Source of the DNA: JAICWP01 sp035252015 | GTDB lineage: Bacteria > Acidobacteriota > Terriglobia > Terriglobales > Acidobacteriaceae | Assembly: GCA_035252015.1 (NCBI GenBank) | Contig: DATFDP010000275.1 | Location: forward strand, 1-47,581 | Direction: 5' to 3' | DNA length: 47,581 nucleotides | Shown: one piece after another, positions 1 to 7,741 of the stretch | How positions within the stretch are numbered: the first letter of the stretch is position 1 | How the letters are laid out: every line of letters begins with the position of its first letter | Notes under the pieces: model-generated | Seen by the model: only the letters and a program-made list of their open reading frames with translations | Told to the model about the DNA's origin: nothing | The model's database searches: none | Program-made: the position numbers and the translations under genes

Positions 1-1
1 C

Positions 2-205
2 ACGGTGGTCAAGGCGGTGATTGTGCGCACGCGCAAGGAGCACCGGCGACGCGACGGCACTTACATTCGCTTCGATCAGAACGCGGCAGTACTGATTAAT
101 GAGGCGGGTGAGCCGGTGGGCACGCGCGTCTTCGGGCCGGTGGCGCGCGAACTGCGCGAGAAGCGGTTTTTGAAGATTGTTTCGCTGGCGCCGGAAGTAT
201 TGTAA
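2..205 (+). CDS. rplN: 50S ribosomal protein L14, C-terminal part
   Basis: The reading frame is open from the window edge and ends with the diagnostic L14 tail (IRFDQNAAVLIN, then GTRVFGPVARELR and KIVSLAPEVL). About 67 of the usual ~122 residues are visible, so the gene is truncated by the window and not broken. L14 binds 23S rRNA near the 30S interface and helps form an intersubunit bridge. It is followed by rplX, as in the conserved spc operon, but after a 92-bp gap that holds an inverted repeat. The GTG at position 5 is internal and is not the real start. Confidence 0.96.
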   Translation, partial: TVVKAVIVRTRKEHRRRDGTYIRFDQNAAVLINEAGEPVGTRVFGPVARELREKRFLKIVSLAPEVL

Positions 206-207
206 GA

Positions 208-254
208 GCAGGTTTCAAATTTCAAGTAGCGGCCTCTGAAACCTTGAAACCTGC
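208..254. repeat. inverted repeat in rplN-rplX gap
   Basis: GCAGGTTTCAA at 208-218 is matched perfectly by TTGAAACCTGC at 244-254, an 11-bp stem with a 25-nt loop. The left arm contains two heptads, TTTCAAA and TTTCAAG (213-226). The same TTTCAAG word recurs in the rpsN-rpsH and rpsK-rpsD gaps. Confidence 0.85.
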
Positions 255-297
255 GAAAGCTTGAAACATTGGAACTACGGTAAAAGGGTTCTTAGAT

Positions 298-639
298 ATG
301 CATCAAACGACCACAACGCATAAGAGAGTAGACATCCGCCACAACGACACCGTGAAGGTGATCAAAGGGCGTGACCGGGGCAAGCAGGGGCGGGTTCTGC
401 GCGTGCTGCCGGATGAAGGCAAGATCCTGGTGGAGCACGTGATGATGGTGAAAAAGCACGTGCGCCCCAATCCGCAGGCCAACATCCAGGGCGGCATTGC
501 CGACCAGGAAGCCCCCATTTCGATTTCCAATGTGATGCTGGTGTGCGCCAGTTGCGGCCCGGTGCGCGTGGGACACGAGATGCGCGGCGACCGCAAAGTG
601 AGAGTTTGCAAGAAGTGCGGCACGACGCTGGAAAAGTGA
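298..639 (+). CDS. rplX: 50S ribosomal protein L24
   Basis: The 113-residue protein has the KOW motif typical of L24 (residues ~15-45, VIKGRDRGKQGRVLRV), which contacts 23S rRNA early in large-subunit assembly. The C-terminus carries two CxxC pairs (C83/C86 and C104/C107), so this is a zinc-binding form of L24. ATG at 298 gives the family length. The TGA stop at 637-639 is also the first three bases of a hairpin element (637-703). The gene lies between rplN and rplE as in the conserved spc order. Confidence 0.96.
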   Translation: MHQTTTTHKRVDIRHNDTVKVIKGRDRGKQGRVLRVLPDEGKILVEHVMMVKKHVRPNPQANIQGGIADQEAPISISNVMLVCASCGPVRVGHEMRGDRKVRVCKKCGTTLEK

Positions 640-703
640 TCACGCTTTTCGGGCGTCGCGAAGCGGGAGCCCGCAGCGATCATCCTGAGCGCAGGGAAGG
701 ATC
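637..703 (+). repeat. stop-codon hairpin element, copy A
   Basis: The element starts at the rplX stop codon. The left arm TGATC-A-CGC (637-645, one bulged A) pairs with GCGATCA (676-682). An inner stem pairs GGGC (651-654) with GCCC (669-672). A second small hairpin follows, ATCCT (682-686) with AGGAT (698-702), separated by the core GAGCGCAGGGA. It has the same architecture as the copies after rplF and infA. Confidence 0.85.
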
Positions 704-791
704 TCGCGAATTTGTTACTGAGTAATTTGTACATTGAGGACCTCACGAACCGGTAAACACTCCGAAACCGTGAGAGAAACGAAGTAGAGAA

Positions 792-1412
792 ATGGCGAAA
801 CCACCAAGAAAGACGGAAGCAGCGGAAGCGAAACCGGAACAGCGGCAGGAAGCGAAGGCGCGGGGCAAGGAGCCGGCGCGTCTGCGGGTGCGGTTCGAAC
901 AGGAGATCAAGCCCGCACTAATGAAGGAGTTCGAGCTGAAGAATCCCATGGCTGCACCCCGCCTACACAAGGTGGTGGTGAACATGGGACTGGGCGAAGC
1001 CACGCAGAACGCCAAACTGCTCGATCCGTTGTCCAATGACCTGGCGCAGATTACGGGCCAGAAGCCGGTGATCACCAAGGCGAAAAAATCCATCGCCGCG
1101 TTCAAGGTGCGCGCGGGCATGCCGATCGGCGCCATGGTGACGCTGCGCGGCGATCGCATGTACGAGTTCCTGGACCGGCTGATCAACGTGGCGCTGCCGC
1201 GCGTGCGCGACTTCCGCGGCGTTTCCACGAAGTCGTTTGACGGTCGGGGAAACTACACGCTGGGTCTGCGCGATCAGTTGATTTTTCCAGAGATCGATTA
1301 TTCCAAGGTGGACAAGCTGAAGGGCATGAACGTCACCATTGTGACCACCGCTGCCTCGGATGATCAGTCGCGCGCCTTGCTGCGCCACTTGGGCATGCCG
1401 TTCCGGGCCTGA
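792..1412 (+). CDS. rplE: 50S ribosomal protein L5
   Basis: L5 binds 5S rRNA and forms part of the central protuberance. The core from about residue 30 (EIKPALMKEF..NPMAAPRLHKVVVNMGLGEA) to the end (QLIFPEIDYSKVDKLKGMNVTIVTTA) is a full-length match to the family. The protein has 206 residues against the usual ~180. The extra ~27 residues are a Lys/Glu/Ala-rich N-terminal extension. ATG at 792 is preceded by a weak purine-rich stretch (AAGTAGAGAA). A shorter protein would need an internal start, and no better one with a ribosome-binding site is visible. Confidence 0.96.
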   Translation: MAKPPRKTEAAEAKPEQRQEAKARGKEPARLRVRFEQEIKPALMKEFELKNPMAAPRLHKVVVNMGLGEATQNAKLLDPLSNDLAQITGQKPVITKAKKSIAAFKVRAGMPIGAMVTLRGDRMYEFLDRLINVALPRVRDFRGVSTKSFDGRGNYTLGLRDQLIFPEIDYSKVDKLKGMNVTIVTTAASDDQSRALLRHLGMPFRA

Positions 1413-1421
1413 GGTGATTTA

Positions 1422-1490
1422 GTAATCTGCAATTTGTAATTTGGTTGGCTGGCCGATGATGGGCAAACCAATTACAAATTGTGAAATTAC
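1422..1490. repeat. long inverted repeat with heptads, rplE-rpsN gap
   Basis: The left arm at 1430-1446 (CAATTTGTAATTTGGTT) pairs with 1466-1481 (AACCAATTACAAATTG), giving 16 bp with one bulged T. The flanks GTAAT (1422-1426) and ATTAC (1486-1490) extend the pairing. The left arm is built of three heptads, TAATCTG, CAATTTG and TAATTTG (1423-1443). It is AT-rich in a GC-rich operon. Confidence 0.88.
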
Positions 1491-1508
1491 AAATTCAAAA
1501 AAGGGATT

Positions 1509-1697
1509 ATGGCGACAACCGCAAAATACGTTAAGGACGTAAACAAGAAACCGAAGTTTTCGACGCGCCAGCACAACCGCTGCAAGTTGTGCGGGCGACC
1601 GCGTGGCTACCTGCGCAAATTCGGCATTTGCCGTCTGTGTTTCCGCGGGCTGGCGTTGCGTGGGGAGATTCCCGGCGTGTCGAAATCGTCGTGGTGA
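1509..1697 (+). CDS. rpsN: 30S ribosomal protein S14, zinc type
   Basis: This 62-residue protein is the short C+ (type Z) form of S14. It has a zinc ribbon made by C25/C28 and C41/C44 (CKLC and CRLC) and the family ending LRGEIPGVSKSSW. S14 assembles into the 30S head. The length is normal for the zinc form; the zinc-free paralogue of about 100 residues is not in the window. ATG at 1509 follows AAAAAAGGGATT, a modest ribosome-binding site. The rplE-rpsN-rpsH order is conserved. Confidence 0.97.
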   Translation: MATTAKYVKDVNKKPKFSTRQHNRCKLCGRPRGYLRKFGICRLCFRGLALRGEIPGVSKSSW

Positions 1698-1701
1698 AGC
1701 C

Positions 1702-1761
1702 GGTTTCGAGTTTCAAGTTTCGGGTCTCAAAGTCCCGAACCGAAACAGGAAAATTGAAACT
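1702..1761. repeat. heptad tract and inverted repeat, rpsN-rpsH gap
   Basis: Four tandem heptads GGTTTCG, AGTTTCA, AGTTTCG, GGTCTCA occupy 1702-1729. AGTTTCAA (1709-1716) pairs perfectly with TTGAAACT (1754-1761), and an inner TTCGGG (1719-1724) pairs with CCCGAA (1734-1739). Confidence 0.85.
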
Positions 1762-1833
1762 GCAATAAGTCCGTCGCCGCAGGTTCTCCGCTGAGAGGAG
1801 CAAACGGACGACGATCTAAGGAGAAGCAAGAAG

Positions 1834-2232
1834 ATGAGGTTGACCGACCCGGTCGCGGATTTACTGGCGCGGATTCGTAATGCCATCCGCGCGCGGCACC
1901 AGAAGGTGGATGTGCCCGCCTCCAAACTGAAGCTGGAGATTGCCCGCATTCTCAAGGAAGAGGGCTATATCGCCAACTTCAAGGCCGTGGAGGAAGAAGG
2001 GCACAAGGTGCTGCGGATTTATCTGAAGTACAGCAGCAACGACGAGGCTGCCATTTCCAACCTGGCACGGGTTTCGAAACCGGGCTGTCGGGTGTACGTG
2101 CGGCGCAGCGAAATTCCTCGCGTGCTGGGCGGCATGGGAATCAACATTCTGACTACCCCGCGGGGCGTCATGACCGGACGTCAGGCGCGCAAAGAAGGCG
2201 TGGGCGGCGAGATTCTGTGCGAGGTGTGGTAA
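1834..2232 (+). CDS. rpsH: 30S ribosomal protein S8
   Basis: This is a full-length 132-residue S8, which binds helix 21 of 16S rRNA in the central domain and in Enterobacteria also represses the spc mRNA. Family sequences are present at the N-terminus (DPVADLLARIRNA) and C-terminus (LGGMGINILTTPRGVMTGRQA..GGEILCEVW). The ATG at 1834 is preceded by AAGGAG at 1818-1823. Only 29 bp separate it from rplF. Whether an S8-binding autoregulatory site exists here cannot be judged by eye. Confidence 0.97.
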   Translation: MRLTDPVADLLARIRNAIRARHQKVDVPASKLKLEIARILKEEGYIANFKAVEEEGHKVLRIYLKYSSNDEAAISNLARVSKPGCRVYVRRSEIPRVLGGMGINILTTPRGVMTGRQARKEGVGGEILCEVW

Positions 2233-2261
2233 AGCATAGCGAGAAGCTAGAGAGTCTTTAT

Positions 2262-2801
2262 ATGTCGAGAATTGGAAGAAAACCGATCCCAATCCCGAAG
2301 GAAGTGAAAGTCAACATCCAGGGGAACGTCGTGGCGGTGCAGGGCCCGAAAGGCAAGCTGGAAACCCACCTGCCGCAAGGCATCAAGATCGACCAAAAAG
2401 ACGGGCACCTGGTGGCGGAGCGCGAAAATGACAACCAGGCGGCGCTGCATGGACTGGCACGCGCCCTGGTCAACAACGCTGTTGAGGGCGTGACCAAGGG
2501 CTGGACTCGGGAACTGGAAATTGTGGGCATTGGCTATCGTGCCGAACTGAAGGGCAAGGAGACGGTGGTGTTCAGCCTGGGCTACTCGCACCCAATCGAG
2601 TATCCCTTGCCCACCGGCGTGACCGTAGCCATTGATCCCAAGCAGACGCGCCTGACTGTAAGCGGCATTGACCGCCAAAAGGTCGGGCAGGTGGCCGCCG
2701 AAATGCGCGGCTTGCGCCCGCCTGATCCGTATAAAAACAAGGGCGTGCGCTACGTGGGCGAGCGCCTGAAGAAGAAGGTTGGAAAGACCGGGGCCAAGTG
2801 A
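2262..2801 (+). CDS. rplF: 50S ribosomal protein L6
   Basis: The 179-residue protein starts MSRIGRKPIPIPKEV and ends with the L6 signature region (RPPDPYKNKGVRYVGE). L6 has two similar alpha/beta domains and sits near the factor-binding site of the 50S subunit. The open frame begins 45 bases upstream, but those codons overlap the end of rpsH. The ATG at 2262 gives the canonical N-terminus. The TGA stop at 2799-2801 forms the base of the hairpin element that follows. Confidence 0.97.
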   Translation: MSRIGRKPIPIPKEVKVNIQGNVVAVQGPKGKLETHLPQGIKIDQKDGHLVAERENDNQAALHGLARALVNNAVEGVTKGWTRELEIVGIGYRAELKGKETVVFSLGYSHPIEYPLPTGVTVAIDPKQTRLTVSGIDRQKVGQVAAEMRGLRPPDPYKNKGVRYVGERLKKKVGKTGAK

Positions 2802-2856
2802 TCGCGTTTTGCGGGTGTCTGAGTCCGCAGCGATCATCCTGAGCGAAGCGAAGGAT
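2799..2856 (+). repeat. stop-codon hairpin element, copy B
   Basis: TGATCGC (2799-2805) begins with the rplF stop codon and pairs perfectly with GCGATCA (2830-2836). The inner stem GCGGGT (2811-2816) pairs with GTCCGC (2823-2828), including G-U pairs. A second hairpin, ATCCT (2836-2840) with AGGAT (2852-2856), closes around GAGCGAAGCGA. This is the clearest copy in the window. Confidence 0.9.
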
Positions 2857-2858
2857 CG

Positions 2859-2926
2859 GGTAAGTGAGTAATTTGTCCGATGGGTGGTGGTTTCAATTTA
2901 CTCAATTAAAAAATTACCCAGTTACC
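2859..2926. repeat. inverted repeat, rplF-rplR gap
   Basis: The 16-nt left arm at 2859-2874 (GGTAAGTGAGTAATTT) matches the right arm at 2911-2926 (AAATTACCCAGTTACC) at 14 of 16 positions. It begins three bases after the stop-codon element, so two repeat types are stacked in the same 174-bp gap. Confidence 0.8.
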
Positions 2927-2975
2927 TAATCAGTACGGCGCCCGCTATAGAAACCCGGGGTAAGGATTTGAGACC

Positions 2976-3341
2976 ATGCTGACGCGAGCATCGAAAAACG
3001 AAACACGGCAGAGAGTTCACAAACGCATCCGCAAGAACATGATGGGCACACCAGAACGGCCGCGTCTGAACGTTTACCGGTCGCTGAACCACATTTACGT
3101 GCAACTGGTAGACGACATGCAGGGCAAAACCTTGGTGTTTGCCAGCTCCGCCGAGGGCAAGAAGGGTGAGCGCAAGACCGGTGGCAACGTGGCCGCAGCT
3201 AAGGACGTGGGCAAGATGGTCGCTCAGCGGGCCAAGGAGAAAGGCATCAAGCAGGTGGTCTTCGATCGCGGTGGTTACTTGTACCACGGCCGCATCAAGG
3301 CCCTGGCTGATGCCGCGCGAGAAGCGGGATTGCAGTTTTAA
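2976..3341 (+). CDS. rplR: 50S ribosomal protein L18
   Basis: This is a full-length 121-residue L18, which binds 5S rRNA together with L5. The family blocks are GTPERPRLNVYRSLNHIYVQLVDD in the N-terminal half and FDRGGYLYHGRIKALADAAREAGLQF at the C-terminus. The basic N-terminus (residues 1-25) is typical. ATG at 2976 follows a GGTAAGGATTTGAG sequence that can serve as a ribosome-binding site. The gap to rpsE contains another repeat copy. Confidence 0.97.
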   Translation: MLTRASKNETRQRVHKRIRKNMMGTPERPRLNVYRSLNHIYVQLVDDMQGKTLVFASSAEGKKGERKTGGNVAAAKDVGKMVAQRAKEKGIKQVVFDRGGYLYHGRIKALADAAREAGLQF

Positions 3342-3348
3342 GGCGGAA

Positions 3349-3398
3349 GGTCCTTCGACTCGGAGGCGCGCCGTAAGACGCGTCCTCGCTCAGGCGAC
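3349..3398 (-). repeat. CCTTCGACTC/CGCTCAGG element, copy D
   Basis: GGTCCTTCGACTC (3349-3361) and CGCTCAGG (3387-3394) are the two halves of the reverse complement of the CCTGAGCG-GAGTCGAAGGACC element seen intact at 39018-39042. They are separated here by a GC-rich insert that includes GGCGCGCC. It lies 7 bp after the rplR stop codon. Confidence 0.7.
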
Positions 3399-3430
3399 AA
3401 ATGAAGATTCGGAAGTGAAGCGAGTTCAGA

Positions 3431-3940
3431 ATGCCAACAGTGATTAAAAAGCTCGACGCAGGGCAGTACCAACTGAAGGACCAGGTGGTCTCCATCAACC
3501 GAGTCACTAAGGTGGTTAAGGGCGGCAAGAACCTTTCTTTCGCCGCCCTGGTAGTCGTGGGCGATCCCACGGCGGCGGTGGTGGGCTACGGCTCCGGCAA
3601 GGCCAAGGAAGTTCCCCAGGCGATCCGCAAGGGAATCGAAGCGGCCAAGAAGAACCTAATGCGGGTGAACCTGCGGCAGACGACCATTCCCCACAGCGTA
3701 CTGGGACGCTTCGGCTCCGGTATGGTGCTGCTGAAGCCGGCGCCAGAAGGCACGGGAGTGATTGCCGGCGGCGCGGTCCGCGCGGTAATGACTTCGGCGG
3801 GCGTGCAAAACGTGCTCACCAAGTCCATCGGCACCACCAATCCGCATAACGTGGTCAAGGCCACCTTCGATGCCCTGCGCAAGCTGAAGAATCGTGACGC
3901 GGTGGCGGCGCTGCGCGGCAAAGCAGTGGAGGAGTTGTAG
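3431..3940 (+). CDS. rpsE: 30S ribosomal protein S5
   Basis: The 169-residue S5 has the double-stranded-RNA-binding-like N-terminal domain (VVSINRVTKVVKGGKNLSFAALVVVGD) and the C-terminal domain (GAVRAVMTSAGVQNVLTKSIGTTNPHNVVKATFDAL). S5 helps maintain decoding accuracy and 30S assembly. ATG at 3431 is in the right place for the family N-terminus, with only a weak GAAGTGAAG upstream. The next gene, rpmD, starts three bases after the stop, so the two are probably translationally coupled. Confidence 0.97.
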   Translation: MPTVIKKLDAGQYQLKDQVVSINRVTKVVKGGKNLSFAALVVVGDPTAAVVGYGSGKAKEVPQAIRKGIEAAKKNLMRVNLRQTTIPHSVLGRFGSGMVLLKPAPEGTGVIAGGAVRAVMTSAGVQNVLTKSIGTTNPHNVVKATFDALRKLKNRDAVAALRGKAVEEL

Positions 3941-3943
3941 GCG

Positions 3944-4144
3944 ATGACGGCAGAAAAGAAGAAGGCGGCGGGCAAGATTCAGCTCAAGTGGGTGCGGTCT
4001 GCGATTTGCACCCCGGAGAAACACAAGAAAGTAGTGCGCGGCCTGGGCTTCACCCGGCTGAACCAGGTAATTGAGCGGGAAGATACACCCGCCATCCGTG
4101 GCATGGTAGACAAGGTGCCGCACCTGGTGAAAGTAGTTCAATAG
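3944..4144 (+). CDS. rpmD: 50S ribosomal protein L30
   Basis: This is a 66-residue L30 with the family pattern IQLKWVRSAICTPEKHKKVVRGLGFTRLNQVIEREDTPAIRGMVDKVPHLVKV. The core starts near residue 11, so a Lys-rich N-terminal extension of about 10 residues is present. L30 is dispensable in some bacteria but is placed here between rpsE and rplO as in the classical operon. The spacing is 3 bp to rpsE and 22 bp to rplO. Confidence 0.96.
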   Translation: MTAEKKKAAGKIQLKWVRSAICTPEKHKKVVRGLGFTRLNQVIEREDTPAIRGMVDKVPHLVKVVQ

Positions 4145-4166
4145 AAAAATTTGAGAGAATAAGATT

Positions 4167-4613
4167 ATGGCAACTAATCTTTCCACCATCAGGGCACCGC
4201 GTAAGGCCAGCGAGAAGCGCAAGCGCGTGGGCCGCGGCATGGGGTCAGGCATGGGCAAGACGGCCACTCGCGGCAATAAGGGCCAGCGGTCACGCTCCGG
4301 TTCGCGTCTGATGCGCGGTTTCGAAGGCGGCCAGATGCCGCTGCATCGGCGTCTGCCCAAGCGCGGCTTCACCAACATCTTCCGCCAGGAGTACGCGGTG
4401 GTGAACCTGGAAAAACTGGCTGGGCTGGGCGAAAACAACATCACGCCAGAGGTGATGGCGAAGGCAGGGCTCATCAAGCGGGCGGAACAACTCGTGAAAA
4501 TCCTGGGCGACGGCGAAGTCAGTTCCGCGCTCACTGTGCACGCGCACAAGTTTTCCAAGTCGGCGCAGGAAAAAATCACCAAGGCCGGCGGGAAGGTAGA
4601 GGTTCTTCAGTAA
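4167..4613 (+). CDS. rplO: 50S ribosomal protein L15
   Basis: The 148-residue L15 has the glycine- and arginine-rich N-terminal extension (RVGRGMGSGMGKTATRGNKGQRSRSG) that threads into the 50S core, then QMPLHRRLPKRGFTN and a globular C-terminal domain ending VHAHKFSKSAQEKITKAGGKVEVL. The stop codon abuts the secY start with no spacer, which suggests coupled translation of L15 and the translocon. Confidence 0.97.
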   Translation: MATNLSTIRAPRKASEKRKRVGRGMGSGMGKTATRGNKGQRSRSGSRLMRGFEGGQMPLHRRLPKRGFTNIFRQEYAVVNLEKLAGLGENNITPEVMAKAGLIKRAEQLVKILGDGEVSSALTVHAHKFSKSAQEKITKAGGKVEVLQ

Positions 4614-6014
4614 ATGCTTGAGAAGTTTGCCAACGTATTCCGTATTCCTGACCTGCGGAAACGGATCCTTTTTACTTTGGCTCTGCTGGCGGTGTACCGG
4701 CTGGGCGGGCACATTCCCACGCCTGGCATTAATGCCGACTTGCTGCAGCAGTTCTTCCAGCAGAACCAGGGCACGTTTCTCGGGTTTGTGGACCTGTTCA
4801 GCGGCGGGCAATTGCGTCGGCTCACCGTCTTTGCCCTGGGCATTATGCCCTACATCACCGCGTCCATCATTTTGCAGCTGTTAACCGTGGTTTATGAGCC
4901 GCTGGCCAAACTGCAAAAGGAAGGCGAGCTGGGGCGGAAGAAGATCACGCAGTGGACCCGCTACATGACGCTGGGCCTGAGTGCGGTGCAGTCGCTGGGC
5001 ATCGCCATCACCCTGGAGCGCTCGACAGTGTCGGGCGGCACCGCCTTCGTAAACAATCCGGGCATTGGCTTCGTGCTGATGACTATGCTGACCCTGACCG
5101 CGGGCAGCGTGTTCGTGATGTGGCTGGGCGAGCAGATTTCCGAACGTGGCATCGGCAATGGCATGTCTATTCTGATTTTCGCCGGCATCGTGGTCGGCCT
5201 GCCACGGGGCGTGGTGGATCTGATTGATAAGGCTCGCACGGACGCTTGGGGCACGTTTACGGCTCCCGCTATGGCGCTGCTCGTCGTTCTGATGCTGGCC
5301 GTGGTGGCCTTTATCGTATTCGTGGAGCGTTCGGAGCGCCGCATTCCGGTGCAGTACGCCAAGCGCGTGGTCGGGCGCAAGATTATGGGCGGACAATCCA
5401 CTCACCTGCCGCTGCGGGTAAACGCCGGCGGCGTCATGCCCGTAATTTTTGCCTCCTCCATTCTGACTTTGCCGCAGACCGCGGGCTTTGCATTCCAGAA
5501 CAACCGCTACTTTGGCGGGTTGATCCGTGCCCTGGGTTGGGGAGAGCCGCTCTATACGCTGCTTTACGCTGTGGGAATTATTTTCTTTGCCTACTTCTAT
5601 GTCTCCATTGTCTTCAATCCGAACGAGGTTGCTGACAATATGCGGAAGTATGGCGGATTTATTCCGGGCATCCGGCCCGGACGGCGCACGGCCGACTATA
5701 TCAACGAGAGCCTGACCCGCATCACGCTGGTAGGTGGTTTGTACCTGATCATCATTTCGTTTTTGCCCGAATGGATGATTGCCGGTATTCACCTGAACCA
5801 CCTGCCCGGCGCCTTGGGCGCGTTCTTTGAACGATTGCCCACGTGGGTGACGAACGGCTTGGGCGTGAATTTTTATTTTGGCGGCACCTCGCTGCTGATC
5901 GTCGTAGGCGTGGCCATGGATACAGTGACACAGATTGAGGCGCAGCTCATCATGCGCCACTACGAAGGCTTCAGTCCGCGCAGCCGAATACGCGGCCGCC
6001 GCACCTGGGCCTAA
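4614..6014 (+). CDS. secY: preprotein translocase channel subunit SecY
   Basis: SecY forms the protein-conducting channel of the inner membrane with SecE and SecG. The 466-residue protein shows the family start (FRIPDLRKRILFTLALLAVYRLGGHIPTPGI), the signature ALGIMPYITASIILQLL (~residues 75-91), about ten membrane segments, and the cytosolic loop with MRKYGGFIPGIRPGRRTADYI near residue 345. The C-terminus YEGFSPRSRIRGRR is typical. It is slightly longer than E. coli SecY (443), mostly from a longer periplasmic segment before TM10. It begins immediately after the rplO stop. Confidence 0.97.
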   Translation: MLEKFANVFRIPDLRKRILFTLALLAVYRLGGHIPTPGINADLLQQFFQQNQGTFLGFVDLFSGGQLRRLTVFALGIMPYITASIILQLLTVVYEPLAKLQKEGELGRKKITQWTRYMTLGLSAVQSLGIAITLERSTVSGGTAFVNNPGIGFVLMTMLTLTAGSVFVMWLGEQISERGIGNGMSILIFAGIVVGLPRGVVDLIDKARTDAWGTFTAPAMALLVVLMLAVVAFIVFVERSERRIPVQYAKRVVGRKIMGGQSTHLPLRVNAGGVMPVIFASSILTLPQTAGFAFQNNRYFGGLIRALGWGEPLYTLLYAVGIIFFAYFYVSIVFNPNEVADNMRKYGGFIPGIRPGRRTADYINESLTRITLVGGLYLIIISFLPEWMIAGIHLNHLPGALGAFFERLPTWVTNGLGVNFYFGGTSLLIVVGVAMDTVTQIEAQLIMRHYEGFSPRSRIRGRRTWA

Positions 6015-6024
6015 AAATTGTGTG

Positions 6025-6106
6025 ATTGAGTAATTTGGTAATTAGGCAATTGAGAATCGGGTGTGAGTTTCATGCACGCGATTACCCGATTTCACAATTA
6101 CTCAAT
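6025..6106. repeat. composite inverted repeat, secY-adk gap
   Basis: ATTGAGTAATT (6025-6035) pairs perfectly with AATTACTCAAT (6096-6106), and inside it AATCGGGT (6055-6062) pairs perfectly with ACCCGATT (6084-6091). The left arm has a period of 8 (TAATTTGG, TAATTAGG, CAATTGAG), as does the right arm (ATTACCCG, ATTTCACA, ATTACTCA). No U-run follows, so it is not an obvious intrinsic terminator. Confidence 0.87.
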
Positions 6107-6176
6107 GCCTTTGACGAGCAATTAATTTTCCGGTCGCGTCAGGCGGGCAGCCGGAACAAAAGGTACGAACCACGCG

Positions 6177-6905
6177 ATGGCGGACGCAACGGCGCACAAT
6201 GTGGGCCCGATCATTCTGCTTGGTCCGCCCGGCGCAGGTAAGGGTACGCAGGCGAAGCTGATCGCGCAGCGCTATGACATTCCGCAGATCTCCACCGGAG
6301 ACATCCTGCGGGATAACGTGGCCCGGGACACGGAGCTGGGGCGCAAGGCCAAGGCCGTAATGGCGCGCGGTGAGCTGGTGCCCGACGATCTGGTGAATCA
6401 GATGGTGGCCGAGCGGCTGGTTCAGGCAGACTGTGCCCGCGGCTTCATACTGGACGGGTTCCCGCGGACGGTGGTGCAAGCGCAGTGGCTGGATCGTTTT
6501 TTGGCAGGAAAGCTCTTTGACAAACAGAGGCCGTGCGAGCCGCCTGTTGTGGTGCAGTTCGACGTGGATTACAATATTCTTTTGCACAGGCTTTCGGGAC
6601 GTCGCTCTTGCCCTACCTGCGGTCGTATCTACAACATCCACACGCAGCCCACTCGGGTGCCGGATGTGTGTGACGTCGACGGTTCCAAGCTGGTTATCCG
6701 CAACGATGATCGGCCGGAAGTGGTCGCAGAACGCCTGCGGGCCTATGACTTACAAACCCGCCCTTTGGCCGCCTATTACCGGCGCAGCGGGCGGTTAGTA
6801 CATATAAATGGCGACCAGGATGTGGAGGACGTCACCCAGCAGGTGGCCAAAGCAATCGAGCGGTTACGAAATGCCCCCGTGGGCACGCAGTCCGGGGGCG
6901 CTTAG
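6177..6905 (+). CDS. adk: adenylate kinase, zinc-LID form
   Basis: Adenylate kinase interconverts ATP + AMP and 2 ADP. The protein has the P-loop GPPGAGKGT at residues 16-24, the AMP-binding segment STGDILR (39-45), the DGFPRT motif (93-98), and a long LID domain. C145, C148, C165 and D168 in the LID form the Cys3-Asp zinc site known from Gram-positive enzymes. At 242 residues it is longer than usual (~215), because of about 8 N-terminal and some C-terminal residues and an insert near 115-122. It is 2 bp upstream of map, as in many secY-adk-map operons. Confidence 0.97.
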   Translation: MADATAHNVGPIILLGPPGAGKGTQAKLIAQRYDIPQISTGDILRDNVARDTELGRKAKAVMARGELVPDDLVNQMVAERLVQADCARGFILDGFPRTVVQAQWLDRFLAGKLFDKQRPCEPPVVVQFDVDYNILLHRLSGRRSCPTCGRIYNIHTQPTRVPDVCDVDGSKLVIRNDDRPEVVAERLRAYDLQTRPLAAYYRRSGRLVHINGDQDVEDVTQQVAKAIERLRNAPVGTQSGGA

Positions 6906-6907
6906 GA

Positions 6908-7660
6908 ATGGCCATAGTGTGCAAGTCTCAGGCTGAGATCGAAAAAATGCGGCACAGCGGGCGCATTCTGCGCCAGGTTCTGGATATGGTGCGCGAACTG
7001 GCTGTCCCCGGCGCCAGCACCATGGACTTGGAGCGGGCGGCGGAGAAGAAAATCAGGGAATTGGGCGCTCGGCCAGCATTTAAGGGGTATCGCGACTACC
7101 CATGTGTGTTGTGCACCTCGGTGAACCAGGAGATTGTGCACGGCATCCCGTCGCAGCGGCGGGTGCTGAAGGCCGATGACATTGTGTCTATTGATTGCGG
7201 CGTCGTGGTGGATGGCTATTACGCCGATGCGGCCATCACGGTCCCCGTCGGCGGCGGGACCACGCCGGAACTGCAGCGCCTGCTCGATGTGACCCGGGAA
7301 TCGCTCTACCGCGGGATCGAGGCGGCGAGGCTGGGCAACTCAGTGGGCGACGTGGGAGCGGCGGTGCAGGAATACGTGGAGGCCAACGGCTTCAGCGTGG
7401 TTCGCGAATTCGTGGGCCACGGCATCGGCCGCCAACTGCACGAGGAACCGCAGGTGCCCAATTTTGGCGTGCGCGGCCACGGAGCGCGGCTGGAAGAAGG
7501 CATGGTGCTGGCCATCGAACCGATGGTCAATGCCGGCAAGCCAGGCGCCCGACTGCTGAACGACAACTGGACGGCGGTGACGGAGGACGGCAGCTACAGC
7601 GCCCACTTCGAGCACTGCGTCGCGGTCACGAAGAACGGGCCCCTGATTTTGACTGAGTAG
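6908..7660 (+). CDS. map: methionine aminopeptidase, type I
   Basis: This enzyme removes the N-terminal methionine from nascent proteins. The 250-residue protein has all expected metal and catalytic residues: H79, D96, D107, H171, E204 and E235, in the contexts VNQEIVHGIP, DCGVVVDGYYADAA, VGHGIG and EPMVNAG. It lacks an N-terminal zinc-finger or SH3-linker extension, so it is type Ia. ATG at 6908 is 2 bp after the adk stop, and the end of adk (GGGGGCGCTTAGG) may supply the ribosome-binding site. Confidence 0.97.
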   Translation: MAIVCKSQAEIEKMRHSGRILRQVLDMVRELAVPGASTMDLERAAEKKIRELGARPAFKGYRDYPCVLCTSVNQEIVHGIPSQRRVLKADDIVSIDCGVVVDGYYADAAITVPVGGGTTPELQRLLDVTRESLYRGIEAARLGNSVGDVGAAVQEYVEANGFSVVREFVGHGIGRQLHEEPQVPNFGVRGHGARLEEGMVLAIEPMVNAGKPGARLLNDNWTAVTEDGSYSAHFEHCVAVTKNGPLILTE

Positions 7661-7693
7661 GCGCAGTGGAGTGGGCATTAGGAGCAAAGACTC

Positions 7694-7728
7694 GGTACTG
7701 GGTACCGGAAAGTGGGTACTGGGTACTT
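7694..7728. repeat. GGTACTG heptad tract, map-infA gap
   Basis: Five heptads in register: GGTACTG, GGTACCG, GAAAGTG, GGTACTG, GGTACTT. The 12-mer GGTACTGGGTAC is repeated exactly at 7694-7705 and 7715-7726, an offset of 21 = 3 x 7. GTAC is self-complementary, so the tract can also fold on itself. Confidence 0.85.
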
Positions 7729-7741
7729 ATAACGGGTGTGA

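Noticed and set aside
637..703. Hairpins after rplX, rplF and infA as intrinsic terminators
   Set aside because: There is no U-run, and downstream genes of the same operon would be cut off. The single textbook terminator is at 11697-11727.
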